Shown: piece by piece, positions 20,501 to 28,743 of the stretch | Layout of the letters: every line of letters starts with the position of its first letter | Position numbering within the stretch: position 1 is the stretch's first letter | NCBI GenBank assembly: GCA_964604825.1 | Contig: CAZSAL010000001.1 | Coordinates: 1 to 64,000, forward strand | Origin: CAZSAL01 sp964604825 | Lineage (GTDB): Bacteria > Elusimicrobiota > Elusimicrobia > 2-01-FULL-59-12 | Length of the DNA stretch: 64,000 nucleotides | Reading direction: 5' to 3' | Notes under the pieces: generated by a model | The model's database searches: none | Told to the model about the DNA's origin: nothing | The model's input: the letters and a program-made list of their open reading frames with translations, nothing else | Program-made: the position numbers and the translations under genes

Positions 20501-22736
20501 AATCGAAGTCCTGGGCGGGTCCAACGCATCGCCCCACTGGACCGTGCTTGTTCCTTCGAGGTGGAATGACGAACCAGTGACCCTGCTCCATTCTACCGAC
20601 GGCAGCGAAAATATCGTGAATCTCCTGATGTCATTGCTGGCTTTGCGGGAAGATCGGACCGGTCCGGTGCAGGTGGTCGACACCTATGAGGGATACTCGC
20701 GCCAGGACAAGCAGTGGGTGCCGGGCCAGACGCTCGGCTCCGCGGCCCTGCTGCGGGTCATCGATCACCTGGCGGACCGTCACGCGGGAATCAATATCCA
20801 TTACGGCGACAAAATTGTGGGCGAAAGTTTTCACGGATACGAAATATTCGACGTCAATGGTTTGACGACTCTGGCGCAGGCGATGTGGGAGCAAGCCGTC
20901 CAGGCGGGATTTGATCCCGCCGCTGGTCAGCCGATCGTCCTGGTTGCTCCTGACGATGGGGCTTACCCGAAAGTGAAAGAAGCAGCCGCGGCCCTGCACC
21001 GTCACATCCGCGACACCATCGGCATGAGCTGTCCGGTCCATGCGGCCTATCTGAGCAAGGACCGTGCCGATGGCACCACGATCACGATGGAGCCGACTTT
21101 GCTCGTTGGCCCCCGGAAACCGCTGGTTCTTGCGGACGGGTCGCTCTCGCAGGCATGGGCGTTCGTCCTGGATGACGAGACGGCGCAGGGATCGACGCTG
21201 CTGAGCGCCGTCTACAATCTGGTGGAAAACAACGGTTTGCCGTGGCGGCAGGTCTACGCAGGAGTGGTGCATGGCAAATTGAACAACGGCCTTGCGCCTT
21301 TTGATACGGGATTATCCCGGGACGAATCGGTAACCGCCCTGCTGCCGGCCGCCCAAACAATCGATACGACAAAGGGTCGCATGCCCCCGATCAAATTTTT
21401 CACAAGCAATTCGCTGCCGTTGCCGGAAGACCTGCCGGCCCCGCAGCTGGTGTCTATCGCGCCTCTTGTGGTCGAGGCGATTCGGCAGCTTGGAAGATCG
21501 GTGAGTGCTCTGGCTGACCGCGGTCAGGTCAGACTTGTAGCCCAGCGGCCGCCGGCGGCGCGGCTCGAGTCCTCGTACAAAGGGGGATTCCGTTTGACGC
21601 TGGAGCAACTGCCGTGGCGTTTTCGCCTGACCCGGTATACTCCCAAGTATGTTGTGGACCCTTCGGTGATTGACCATGACGAACAGGTCAAGCCGGATGG
21701 GTGGGCGCATCCGGAAGATTTCTCCAAAGTCGATATACGGGAATTAGTCAGCTACGTGGGGAAGGTCAAATTAGGCGGGGATGGAAAGCCTACGAATCCG
21801 TTTCGCCGCACGGGGTATACCGGACGCGGGCTTCTGGGACGCTGGGGCGCGAATATGGCGCGTGATTCCTTGGTGACGCGCCGCAATCCGCAAACCGGAC
21901 ATCTGGAAATGCTCGTGATCAAGCGCCGCGACAACGAGCAATGGGCGATCCCTGGCGGGTTCCTTAAGAATGGCGAAGTCGGCTCCGCGGCTGGCATTCG
22001 CGAACTGGAGGAAGAATCCGGGGTTAATCTCGATATGGCGCAGGGGAGCCGGGAGCTCTATCGGGGTTACATGGATGACCCCCGCAACACAGACAATGCC
22101 TGGATCGAAACCGTTGCCACCTGGAAACACCTGCCTGATGACGTCGCTTCCCGGCTGAACCCTCACGCCGGCGATGACGCGATTGCCGTCCGGTGGATGG
22201 ACATCGAAGCGGAGGACTTGAACCGGTTGTACGCAGGTCATGGAGATCTGGTGAGGCTTCTCCTGGCCGAAAAAGACTCGATTTCCCTACCTGCCCGCCC
22301 AATCGCCAATCTTTCCTTCTGGAACCAGCTGGTCACCGGCGGATGGGTGCTGACCTCGGCGAAAATATGGGCCCTCGGAGCGCGGGTCCGAGCGGAAGGG
22401 ATCGGCAGCCTGTTTAATCCGAACGATCCTTTTACCGGCTGGGCTATGCGAATTGCGTTCCTCGATGCTGCCGGCGCCATCCGGATCGATCCGTTCATGC
22501 CGAAATTCCTTCGGGGCCGTATCAATCGACATGAGACGCGCCATGACGTGCGCGAGGTAATCGATTTCAGCGGGAAACCGTTGCCGGTCCGCGTCGCTCT
22601 TCATTTCCTCCATAACGAATTACCGGTCACCATGGCGGATTTCCTTCCCTGGAAATTCGTTCAGAGATTCGGCCGCGCTATTTCTACTTATTCCCTGCCA
22701 AAGGCAGGATCGAACCTTACGCTATATGCTGCCTGA
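14553..22736 (+). CDS. giant exported NAD-recycling megaprotein
   Basis: 2727 residues. A signal peptide (1-25, ending EPALAS) and the family motif MEEQAL at 43-48 come first. Then: nicotinamidase PncA-like at 108-345 (D118, K157, metal-site D158/H160/H164, C295); nicotinate phosphoribosyltransferase at about 430-780 with GTMAH (H585); a second, internally deleted copy of that domain at about 835-1110; glutamine-dependent NAD synthetase at about 1180-1830, with a nitrilase-type amidase (C1343 in CICEDMW) and an SGGVDSS loop near 1520; a PRPP-synthetase-like part at about 1835-2265 with YSRQDK and the phosphoribosyl loop VLDDETAQGSTL; and a NUDT9-like ADP-ribose pyrophosphatase at about 2410-2570, with the Nudix box around GGFLKNGEV and RELEEESG. 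No nicotinate-mononucleotide adenylyltransferase (NadD) was found. Together the domains would return nicotinamide and ADP-ribose towards NAD. It ends LTLYAA. Confidence 0.85.
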   Translation: MRKSFRGIMASLLCLSLTVEPALASVFPVGEIPVRRTSSSFRMEEQALSVMALPFLKTYDRVHATRLVRQTERLGKPATKQFFFGAALKERLREELYGGQTDSHLVINPETDALIVVDAQPTFMPGGGLAVPNGDAIVPHIRDLMKLFPKENRFATKDWHPKGHISLASSYVGLDPMTVLTPEVVADWSEAGEDRGKYLASGAQFTVTELKEYLDKVGFQVLWPDHGIQNTAEAALHPSLPESDFAYVQIKGTEPGIDSYSGFYNNTKQPTGLADVLKARGIKRVFVVGLAQDYCVGWTATGATRNEFESLVVEDATASVGFPVDQIQKTLLAFRDRGVRLISKTGQVMQANEGLPTLLLKVAAKRWKAFRSAHSTGKPVEPEAIPELAEKDLVSLTTESIEEAQTAFQSGEQERTWFELTAPAAPHGGSYIVSAGIEDALMAIHERRIGKPYIKALRATSRYSGAFLKYLSNFEFTGDIQAVPEGRVVAPGEPILRIRATAVEKALLQDLLMNRIGGASAVATKTARIVQAADGRPVSDYGLRRGPGEGAAAASEATIIGGARASSNVRVGETTGIDITGTMAHLFITSWPPEQEADAFRAYAKAFPDSAIFLVDTYDTEQGIRNAIVVAKEMERDGHKLYGIRLDSGDLEALSKQARQMLDDAGLPYVKVGATNDLDEDQITKLLDADSPIDFFGVGTNMITGGTQASVPLTLAAAPDTRAWRITKDGEYVKDVRVPSTGVPSLTEDETATELLAPFWQNGKRVREYEPPTMSRDLAAADLAALPPSMKALQDAEPMTVRDEAAAIRPPKGKLVFAPVPVSEQDHPVPFPDETVALVLDTYHLKMAQAFWKAGLHKTPTTFDYFYRTPPFENDQVVVSGTKLLVDKLPHFKFSPRNIEYLRSIGKFDEDFLKYLEGYEFCGDIDALPEGTLAFGHEPIMRVSGTILEAALVESFLLSKMNYNSLVATRASILRRTETGPLIDDSLTVTQGLAQLEAARSAHLGGVDYTTNLDAHVKFGIPLAFPDTPGKRLKEDPATGGPKLAMGGVYKLSVWQGIPRQKLSQTAGKTSNPGLKTSHDITDADGTRETPLLALDGEPLELRIGQQARPRLVPAIRKGRRVYDGGSLSDIRGRNADQHEGHSARLASRTGIELSAGLRRLKQALIDLAHLERTPPEDRGVRIALAQVNVTIGDFKGVAQKARMRIVEAEQKKTDLLIFQETLLTGYPAGDEWFNPEFQAAQDRALKDVVDSTRGKDLTVVLGAVETQPDGSLMNAAHVIRDGQIVKTVYKHHLATGEVYNDPRQFKRGPSPAEAMKLHPPREGDPGGNLIEVKGVKFGICICEDMWQEHVNIVRELKEQGATDIISINGSHYYGGEVQVLRGDDPSFDPESDFEVLGARVRFRGSKVNVRKDLLQQRSYEHGVNIFYTNGAAGQDQIVLDGHGMVYNAQGEMVASGRHFDEDLFLVERGKDGRVTAVDDETVRGHLPLSSIDQAYEATVVGLADYLRKSGMKRVVIGLSGGVDSSVSAAVAVDAMARLGLPRTNVIGISMPSKFSSRGSKDDARVLAESLGISYQSVTIRWLFVLALMQFGRLLNRLLQTLSDLPGRGSKNWTLALENIQPRMRAMILFFVANLYGESLVLSCSNDTEMRRGYSTLGGDIEGGYAPLANVNKLLVYMFGIHRNRQVRQGRKTGLIPQAVFDKAPSAELKPGQTDETAFGFPYYLLVGLDQVLQRERGNLTEVIRQRNKIDVNGELSDERFARLIFNSLTAYIFTEHKRRQGAPGAVVTARSHSYGDQRPIAVANYHDYDDILRRVKEARTLGFLREPRQLALASDGGPIRFTLDRFADGEINIVNLDSKRTADREVTLRHGLSSSDDVVEILLILENLSYYKARRINLELERWRPETHADQQLLRLFRSFADGIRLEEQGGAMMPYDVTPARRAAHLLPVPGVPSTLLYMQDRLATVAAEVVDRGGADTAKKIEVLGGSNASPHWTVLVPSRWNDEPVTLLHSTDGSENIVNLLMSLLALREDRTGPVQVVDTYEGYSRQDKQWVPGQTLGSAALLRVIDHLADRHAGINIHYGDKIVGESFHGYEIFDVNGLTTLAQAMWEQAVQAGFDPAAGQPIVLVAPDDGAYPKVKEAAAALHRHIRDTIGMSCPVHAAYLSKDRADGTTITMEPTLLVGPRKPLVLADGSLSQAWAFVLDDETAQGSTLLSAVYNLVENNGLPWRQVYAGVVHGKLNNGLAPFDTGLSRDESVTALLPAAQTIDTTKGRMPPIKFFTSNSLPLPEDLPAPQLVSIAPLVVEAIRQLGRSVSALADRGQVRLVAQRPPAARLESSYKGGFRLTLEQLPWRFRLTRYTPKYVVDPSVIDHDEQVKPDGWAHPEDFSKVDIRELVSYVGKVKLGGDGKPTNPFRRTGYTGRGLLGRWGANMARDSLVTRRNPQTGHLEMLVIKRRDNEQWAIPGGFLKNGEVGSAAGIRELEEESGVNLDMAQGSRELYRGYMDDPRNTDNAWIETVATWKHLPDDVASRLNPHAGDDAIAVRWMDIEAEDLNRLYAGHGDLVRLLLAEKDSISLPARPIANLSFWNQLVTGGWVLTSAKIWALGARVRAEGIGSLFNPNDPFTGWAMRIAFLDAAGAIRIDPFMPKFLRGRINRHETRHDVREVIDFSGKPLPVRVALHFLHNELPVTMADFLPWKFVQRFGRAISTYSLPKAGSNLTLYAA

Positions 22737-22751
22737 AATATCCGTTTGGTA

Positions 22752-22835
22752 GGGGCCCCTGTTTTTCATGAGCCTTTCGGTACCTGATTTATAGCCTTCC
22801 GTCCTATTTATTTAATCTTCAATTCCCCTCATAAT
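22752..22835 (+). promoter_or_regulatory. giant-gene promoter element, copy 3
   Basis: Nearly identical to the 9783 copy over its first 40 bp. GGGGCCCC is at 22752-22759, AGCCTTTCGG at 22771 and AGCCTTCCG at 22793 (22 bp apart), a poor -35 TTTATT at 22807, and the best -10 of the three, CATAAT at 22830-22835, with a 17-bp spacer. It precedes the three-gene run 22885-39744, which has no further copy inside, so it may drive all three coupled genes. Confidence 0.6.
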
Positions 22836-22884
22836 TTAGACAGGAAATTAGCGTCCGGTGACCCCTGGGCGCTGGTTCTATTCT

Positions 22885-25800
22885 ATGCCTCGATCATCAA
22901 AACGCCTGATAGCGCTGCTGCTGGTATTTTGCCTCATCGCCGAATCCGGCGGTGTCGTCCCGGCGCGTGAAGCGTTATGCGTGAAGCGTGAAGCTATGGA
23001 CGGCGCGTACGCCCGCGCTTCGGCGTTCGAAGATCAGGCGCTGGCTGCCGCGGCGACGCAGGTGCGCTCATTTCTGCTGGACCGAATTTACAGCGCCCGA
23101 GTGATGCATGCCGCGCCTGTCTCGGCCCAGCTATGGACTTCCACTTCCCATAACGACCCAGCCGGTAATGTGGCGTTCGGAACGATTTGCGAGGAGTCCC
23201 ATGCAGCAAAATTTTACGGCCTGAATGCTCAGATCAGGACTATTTTTGAGGAGTTCGGACAATTCACGAGACACCCGCATGCCGGAAAATATCAGGCAAT
23301 CCATGTCGATGCGCTCTATCGGACAATGGCCGAGAAGCTGCCCGATACAGATCCGCGCAAAGCGTTTTTCCGTTCAACGATAGATCCTAAAAAGATCAGC
23401 AAAGAGATTGGCGCCGTACGTGAACGGATCACAGGATTTCTGAAGCCGCATCTGGCGAATGACGATGAGGAAGTGGAGGGAATTGGCGTCACTGTCAGCC
23501 TCAACAACATCCTCCAGATTGCTTTGCGTCTGAGAGACCGCATCCGAGGAGTTCCCCCAGCAGATAACGACGCCTCCGGGGAACGGTCCCTGGAACAGGC
23601 GGGGACGGAACCGTCTCTGGCAGAGACTCCTCGGCCACTGCCTCCCCTTCTCCGAGGGAGGGAAGAACTGGTTCGGGCCACCGTTATGCGCTTCGGACTT
23701 GGCGAGCAGGGGGAAGCGGCCCTTCGGGAGGTTCTGAATAAACAACGGCCTTCCGGGAAAGAGTTGCAGACGGCCGCGGCCGGGCTGCCTGCCGATGAAG
23801 TGCTTTTCCAGATGTTGCCTCTCGGGCGATCCCAGTGGAGCACGGACAGCAGAGTCCCTACCAGCTTCCGACCGTTTTTCAACTGGCTGGTCGCCAAGGT
23901 TGGCCTTCCGCCCTGGGGCCTGACCGGGGCAAAGGACCTGGGGGAATGCCCGGAGATTGCCGTCGTGGCGGCGGTGTGCACGATCGGGAATTTTATCAAT
24001 GAATTGCCCTTTGAGGCGTTGGATCCGCTCATCGAATATCTGACGGAAGGCCCAAGCGGTTACGTTCCCACCCTGGAACGGTTCCGGTCGGATTTCCCTT
24101 CTTTGAAACGCAAGTTTGTACAAATCATTCTGGGAAGCGCCTTTTGGACGTTCGAGAGAGCTAAAACCGCCCAGGAACCTGGCGCGGATTCGCCGGACGA
24201 AGATGCTGGTGCTTCGGCAGGCCCCATGAGTTTCTTCCATGGCCCGGAGTGGTATGAGAAATACATCGCGCCGCTGTGGGAGAGTGCGGTCTTCTCGGCG
24301 ATCACGGCCGGTCTTCCGGCGTGGGGCCTGTGGAAAGCGGCGTCGCTCGACGGAATCTTGATGGCGCACGGCCCTGCGTTCGCGGCCGCCTCGGCCGTAT
24401 GCCTGCTGACGGTCGCTGTGGCCGGATATGGATTGTCGGTGTTCGTCCGATATCTGCACGAGAAACTGGGCCGCAGCGTCGGCGACGCGCCGGTCCGCAC
24501 GCACTGGAAATCCGTCGGTGCTGCCGCCGCGGCCGGCGCGTACTTCCTGATCCTGCGCCTCGCGGGCCTTCCCATTCCCGATTTGGCGGGTCTGCTCGTC
24601 GCGACAGTCGGCATGTATGTCTCAACGCACACTGGAACGCACTATGCACATAACATCACCCATGCCTCGCCGGAGCGGATGACCCTGACGCCCGCCGGGG
24701 AGGCCGGCGAGGCTGCCGCGGCCGATCCGAGCGATCTGGAACGGGTCGACCGGCTGGTTTGGCCGCTGGGCGGCTCGCTCTATCTTGTTTCGGACGCGTT
24801 GATGCTGGAGTTGCAGAACGACGTCGAGATGATGGCCTGTCACCTGAGTGAAGAATGTCCCGATGAAATCTGGGAAAAAATTCTGGGGCGGCTGCGCCGG
24901 CGCTTCCCTGAAACGGCCTGCTGGTCCGCTGAAGCGCTGTGTGAGCTGCGGAAACGGATCGCCGTGCCAGGCACGATGCTCGTCAGCCGCCGCGCCTCGA
25001 GGGATGAGGATGTGAAGGTCATGCTGATGCACGAGAGGATGCATGACCGTCTCAGCAGCGATCCCGCGCTGGGCGAGCTCCTCGAACAGGTGTTTGCATG
25101 CCTCCGCCAGGTCCACTCGATGGTTCTTTACGAGATCTTCCGATGCGACTACGGAAGAATTCATTGGGGGGAATTTTGGACGCAATGGGTTTTCCCGATC
25201 ACCGGGCTTGAGGATGATCCCAATTGGCCAAATCTCAAGCGCCGTATTCAGTCGGCGAACGAACCCACCGTAATGGAAGTCGTTGAACGTGTGGGGGCAT
25301 TGGCCGCTGATATCCGGGCAAAGGTGGAGCGCGATTGGCCGGGCGTTCAACGGCGTCTGGCGCTCGCGCCGGTCGCTGAACCTCCGCGGGTCATGGGAAC
25401 CCTGTGGGATCAGCCGGGGCCTCAGCCGGACTGGAGCCGCTGCAGCGCCGCGGTGCTCGGAAGGGAAAGGAACGTTTACTCTACCTGGAGGGCGCTCGCG
25501 AAGGAATTTGGCCGATCGAGGAGTTACTACGTCCCGCTGCATCTGAGCTCGTACCGATGCCCCTGGCCGGGGTTGTCGGCTGACGGCAGCGTTCTGGCGG
25601 CGCGCGTCAATCTCGGCGGCGCCTATTTCGACCATAATGAGAATATCAGTGGGACGGGAGTTGTGTACGTTAGTTATGGAGCGACGCTCGGCAATCCGCT
25701 CTCGGAACCGCTGGTCATCGTGAAGGATAAGTATGGAATCCCCGGCCATGAGCCTGCGGTATGGGAAACGGAAGGAACGGCTGGATTTTATGGAAAATCC

Positions 25801-28587
25801 GTCTACGAGAACCTGATCCTGACGCGCTATCATGGCCATCGCGCGGTTTTCCGGCTGGTTTCGGCGTTTGCGAGATTCTCGAATTTTCTGACTCGGCGCC
25901 GGGTGGATTTGTTTCTCGAAGATGGTGACCCCATTCCCGGAATACCCGGCGAGGTTTTCAAGCTACAGGATTCTCTATCGGTCTCGCCGGACGGCGCGCA
26001 GCTCCTGGCTTGGACGGAGGCGGAGGGAAAAAGCGAGGTGATCTCCTTCGCACACGAAATGGACAGCGGCCGGATTGGCGACCCGCGGGTCGTTCTGCGA
26101 AACGGCAATCCCGTGCCCGGCATACCCGGCATGTTCTGGAACATCCAGGCGATCCCGACCTTTTCGCCGGATGGCCAGGCCTTGCTGGTCCTGAATAAAT
26201 CGGGCGACGAGTATGTGGTGATCCGTCTCGGCCTGGATACTCCCGCTGCACCGGCGGCGATGGAGGCTGAACGCGAAGATGAAGCCAAAGATCCCGCCGC
26301 GATGGCCGGGCACGAAATGAAGCACCTGGGAGGCGCCACTCACGGAGAAGCCGTCGAATTCCATCGCGGCGTCGATCCCGGCATCGACGCTTTAATCGAG
26401 AGGATGGCTGCCGAAGACCGGATCCAGAGTGCGCTGAATCTGTTTGAGGACAGCTTCCCAGACCGGAGCAAGGAGAATGTATGGAAACCGATGGAATTCG
26501 CGCGCGCCGGACAGCGCATTGTGACGGTGGGACATGTTGACACATCCGGCGAATTCCCTGGGACGGATGGTTCCGATTTCTCAACGATCAACCGATATTA
26601 CAGAGAAAAATGGGATGGTCTGGATATCCTGGGGACTTCCGAACTCGCGCACTGTCTGGGAATTTTCGGAATTTCCTTGGACGGTAATCTGCCGTTGTCC
26701 GCTTTTCTTGTGCATCAATGGATCCCGCCGGCCTCATCTCCGGTATCTCGGTATTACGATCCAAAGCAGGCCCCTCCCGGAGGAATTGCGTCTTATCTGA
26801 AGCAGAAAAATCGTGAAATCCTGTTCGGCGCTGAGCAGCTTCGATTGCGCGGCGGGGAAAAATTCATGGTGGTGTGCTATCGCGGCGACAGCGAGCCGGC
26901 GCTTGAGGATATGCTTCCCGGCCTGCTTTCTGACGAACGCAGCCAGGGAATCAAAATTCTGTTCGTCAAGCGGGGGAACAAAGCCACCCTGGTAGGAACC
27001 AGAGAGGGCATGGCTGTCCGCAATTTTGAGCCTGGAGACAGCCCCGAATCGGATTTGCTTCTGCCCTGGGATAAAATCCGCGGGCTGCTCGGCGATAACC
27101 GGGTTGCTTTTTATGACATGACAAAAAACCTCGAGCCTGGAGACTGCTCGATTCAGCAGACCGCTCTCCGCGTCCTGGGAATCTCCGGACTGAACGTCCT
27201 GACGTGGGCGCTGCGGATTACCGGACTGATCGTGCTCAGCATCGGCATCGCCTGCGCGGACGGCGGTCCATCCGGAGCAATCACCTCCGCCGGCTCTGCC
27301 GGATCAGTTCTTATCGGGGCGGCGATGTTTGTTGTGTCTTCATTACTGAAACTGCCTCTGCCGCAGAACCCTTCTCTAAAAGAACTGATTCCTGTATTGC
27401 GCGACCGACAAAATCCCCAATGGCTCAGCGCATTCGCCGTACTTATACATTGGATTTTCGACAGGAGGGATGCTGAAGCGCTCGTAACGCTGATGGATAT
27501 CGGCACTCGACCGCAAGCATCTTTCTACGAACTTCTGCGTACTGCACATGCTGGTCTCCTAACGAATACCGCTCCGACGGTGGATATCATAGACCTGGTT
27601 CGGCATCCGGAGGCTTCAGACCTGTCGATGGCCTGGGCTGCGGACAGAATGAATCAAACGCCATTGTCGAGCGTGGAGGATACGCGGACGTTCCTTCCAC
27701 TCATAAGAGATATTCTGCATTCGCCAAAAACCGATGAATTCGCCGCCGCAACGGCACTCACCGTACTGGGCAGGCTGGTCTATGCGTGGGAACAATATTT
27801 TGGCGATGCGATCCGGATTATCGAAGAAATTCCTGAAGACAGGCCGGCGCATTCTTTTGGCATGACCGCGTTGGCGGCGCTCAAACAAGAAGCAAAGCCC
27901 TGGCGCACCCCGCCCGTGACGCAGGTAAGTGTAATTGATGACGTTACCCCCGTAGAGAATTCTCTGATAGAAACTCTTCATGGAAAGGTTGATGCCTGGA
28001 ACGCCGTTCATCCGGATCAGAATATTGGCTGGGAACAATCAATGATATGGGAGACGCTCTCTTCACTGGCGCCGGCTTCAGACATGTCAGGAATGCGGCA
28101 TGTGGTGCTTGTGGGAGGCGTTCTGTACGACTGCATATTTAATTACCTTGTATTCCTTCTTCAGAAGCTGGTTTTAAAGGGCAAAGACGACGCTGCGACA
28201 ACGGTTATAACCTTACCTATGGCCGCAATTAGAATTGTTCAAGATCTGTTCCCGCAGCGCGAATATTGGAAAACGCGTATGGGTTATGCGCTGGCGTTGC
28301 TGTCGTCAGATCGTATGCTCTGTGGCGTTTCCACACCTGCGCAGGATTTGAACGAAAAATTCGTCTCTTGGGGAATCCCCCTGGATACATCGATACAGGT
28401 GACGGTTGTCGTGGATGGGATTGTCCGGCGAATTCTGAATCGGGGCGCGCCCCAGGAAGTGGTGTTTAATGTCCTGAGCACGCGGGAAGACATGGAGGCC
28501 TGGACGAAGGAGGCCTTTGGCAATAGGGTTCTTGTGAAGCCTGTGCCGGTTCCCCTTGCTCACGCAAGTCTGCGGAGCGCCGCATGA
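22885..28587 (+). CDS. giant exported membrane protein with two HExxH motifs and a PD40-like region
   Basis: Counted from the ATG at 22885, 1900 residues. The frame is open to a GTG at 22858 that has AGGA 11 bp upstream, so nine more residues are possible. A signal peptide with core IALLLVFCLIAESGG and the family motif FEDQAL at 48-53 come first. Hydrophobic segments lie at about 465-585. HERMH at 716-720 and HEMKH at 1143-1147 match zinc-peptidase HExxH sites, but no third ligand could be fixed. Residues about 1010-1125 hold two propeller-like strands, each with GDP/GNP-(I/V)PGIPG and (V/F)SPDG(A/Q). Two more membrane segments lie at about 1440-1490. The protein ends ASLRSAA. The stop overlaps the next start (ATGA). 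The function is not known; an exported peptidase is a guess from the motifs. Confidence 0.65.
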   Translation: MPRSSKRLIALLLVFCLIAESGGVVPAREALCVKREAMDGAYARASAFEDQALAAAATQVRSFLLDRIYSARVMHAAPVSAQLWTSTSHNDPAGNVAFGTICEESHAAKFYGLNAQIRTIFEEFGQFTRHPHAGKYQAIHVDALYRTMAEKLPDTDPRKAFFRSTIDPKKISKEIGAVRERITGFLKPHLANDDEEVEGIGVTVSLNNILQIALRLRDRIRGVPPADNDASGERSLEQAGTEPSLAETPRPLPPLLRGREELVRATVMRFGLGEQGEAALREVLNKQRPSGKELQTAAAGLPADEVLFQMLPLGRSQWSTDSRVPTSFRPFFNWLVAKVGLPPWGLTGAKDLGECPEIAVVAAVCTIGNFINELPFEALDPLIEYLTEGPSGYVPTLERFRSDFPSLKRKFVQIILGSAFWTFERAKTAQEPGADSPDEDAGASAGPMSFFHGPEWYEKYIAPLWESAVFSAITAGLPAWGLWKAASLDGILMAHGPAFAAASAVCLLTVAVAGYGLSVFVRYLHEKLGRSVGDAPVRTHWKSVGAAAAAGAYFLILRLAGLPIPDLAGLLVATVGMYVSTHTGTHYAHNITHASPERMTLTPAGEAGEAAAADPSDLERVDRLVWPLGGSLYLVSDALMLELQNDVEMMACHLSEECPDEIWEKILGRLRRRFPETACWSAEALCELRKRIAVPGTMLVSRRASRDEDVKVMLMHERMHDRLSSDPALGELLEQVFACLRQVHSMVLYEIFRCDYGRIHWGEFWTQWVFPITGLEDDPNWPNLKRRIQSANEPTVMEVVERVGALAADIRAKVERDWPGVQRRLALAPVAEPPRVMGTLWDQPGPQPDWSRCSAAVLGRERNVYSTWRALAKEFGRSRSYYVPLHLSSYRCPWPGLSADGSVLAARVNLGGAYFDHNENISGTGVVYVSYGATLGNPLSEPLVIVKDKYGIPGHEPAVWETEGTAGFYGKSVYENLILTRYHGHRAVFRLVSAFARFSNFLTRRRVDLFLEDGDPIPGIPGEVFKLQDSLSVSPDGAQLLAWTEAEGKSEVISFAHEMDSGRIGDPRVVLRNGNPVPGIPGMFWNIQAIPTFSPDGQALLVLNKSGDEYVVIRLGLDTPAAPAAMEAEREDEAKDPAAMAGHEMKHLGGATHGEAVEFHRGVDPGIDALIERMAAEDRIQSALNLFEDSFPDRSKENVWKPMEFARAGQRIVTVGHVDTSGEFPGTDGSDFSTINRYYREKWDGLDILGTSELAHCLGIFGISLDGNLPLSAFLVHQWIPPASSPVSRYYDPKQAPPGGIASYLKQKNREILFGAEQLRLRGGEKFMVVCYRGDSEPALEDMLPGLLSDERSQGIKILFVKRGNKATLVGTREGMAVRNFEPGDSPESDLLLPWDKIRGLLGDNRVAFYDMTKNLEPGDCSIQQTALRVLGISGLNVLTWALRITGLIVLSIGIACADGGPSGAITSAGSAGSVLIGAAMFVVSSLLKLPLPQNPSLKELIPVLRDRQNPQWLSAFAVLIHWIFDRRDAEALVTLMDIGTRPQASFYELLRTAHAGLLTNTAPTVDIIDLVRHPEASDLSMAWAADRMNQTPLSSVEDTRTFLPLIRDILHSPKTDEFAAATALTVLGRLVYAWEQYFGDAIRIIEEIPEDRPAHSFGMTALAALKQEAKPWRTPPVTQVSVIDDVTPVENSLIETLHGKVDAWNAVHPDQNIGWEQSMIWETLSSLAPASDMSGMRHVVLVGGVLYDCIFNYLVFLLQKLVLKGKDDAATTVITLPMAAIRIVQDLFPQREYWKTRMGYALALLSSDRMLCGVSTPAQDLNEKFVSWGIPLDTSIQVTVVVDGIVRRILNRGAPQEVVFNVLSTREDMEAWTKEAFGNRVLVKPVPVPLAHASLRSAA
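22964..22994. repeat. GTGAAGC heptamer run between signal peptide and QAL motif
   Basis: GCGTGAAGCG occurs twice, followed by a third GTGAAGC. The run is in frame and encodes REALCVKREA. The same block, with inverted partner arms (CGCTTCACG), occurs in the same place of the next two giant genes at 28764-28812 and 36991-37060. It looks like an in-frame repeat insertion. Confidence 0.55.
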
Positions 28588-28743
28588 ACGACAGGGCAAA
28601 GGGCAAAATGCAAAGGGCAAAGGTGTGGATCAACGCCCCCTGTTTAAACCGGGTCGTTAAACCTCGTTTTTCCCTTTGCCCTTTTCCCTTTGCCCTGCTC
28701 CGTAAGGTCGTCGCGCTCGCCCTCGTCTGTTGCCTCGTTGCAG
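28571..28743. repeat. 173-bp repeat with long palindrome, copy 1
   Basis: Almost identical (about seven mismatches by eye) to 36801-36973. It spans the LRSAA tail and stop of one giant gene and the start of the next. It contains a long imperfect inverted repeat: AGGGCAAA-type units at 28593-28621 against TTTGCCCT-type units at 28668-28696, enclosing a smaller hairpin, GTTTAA with TTAAAC. The palindrome is inside the coding frame and encodes a basic stretch before the signal peptide, in the manner of Rickettsia palindromic elements. Confidence 0.85.

Noticed and set aside
14553..22736. A NadD (adenylyltransferase) domain in the megaprotein
   Set aside because: No GxFxPxHxGH-type or ISSTxxR-type motif was found in any linker; the step seems truly absent.
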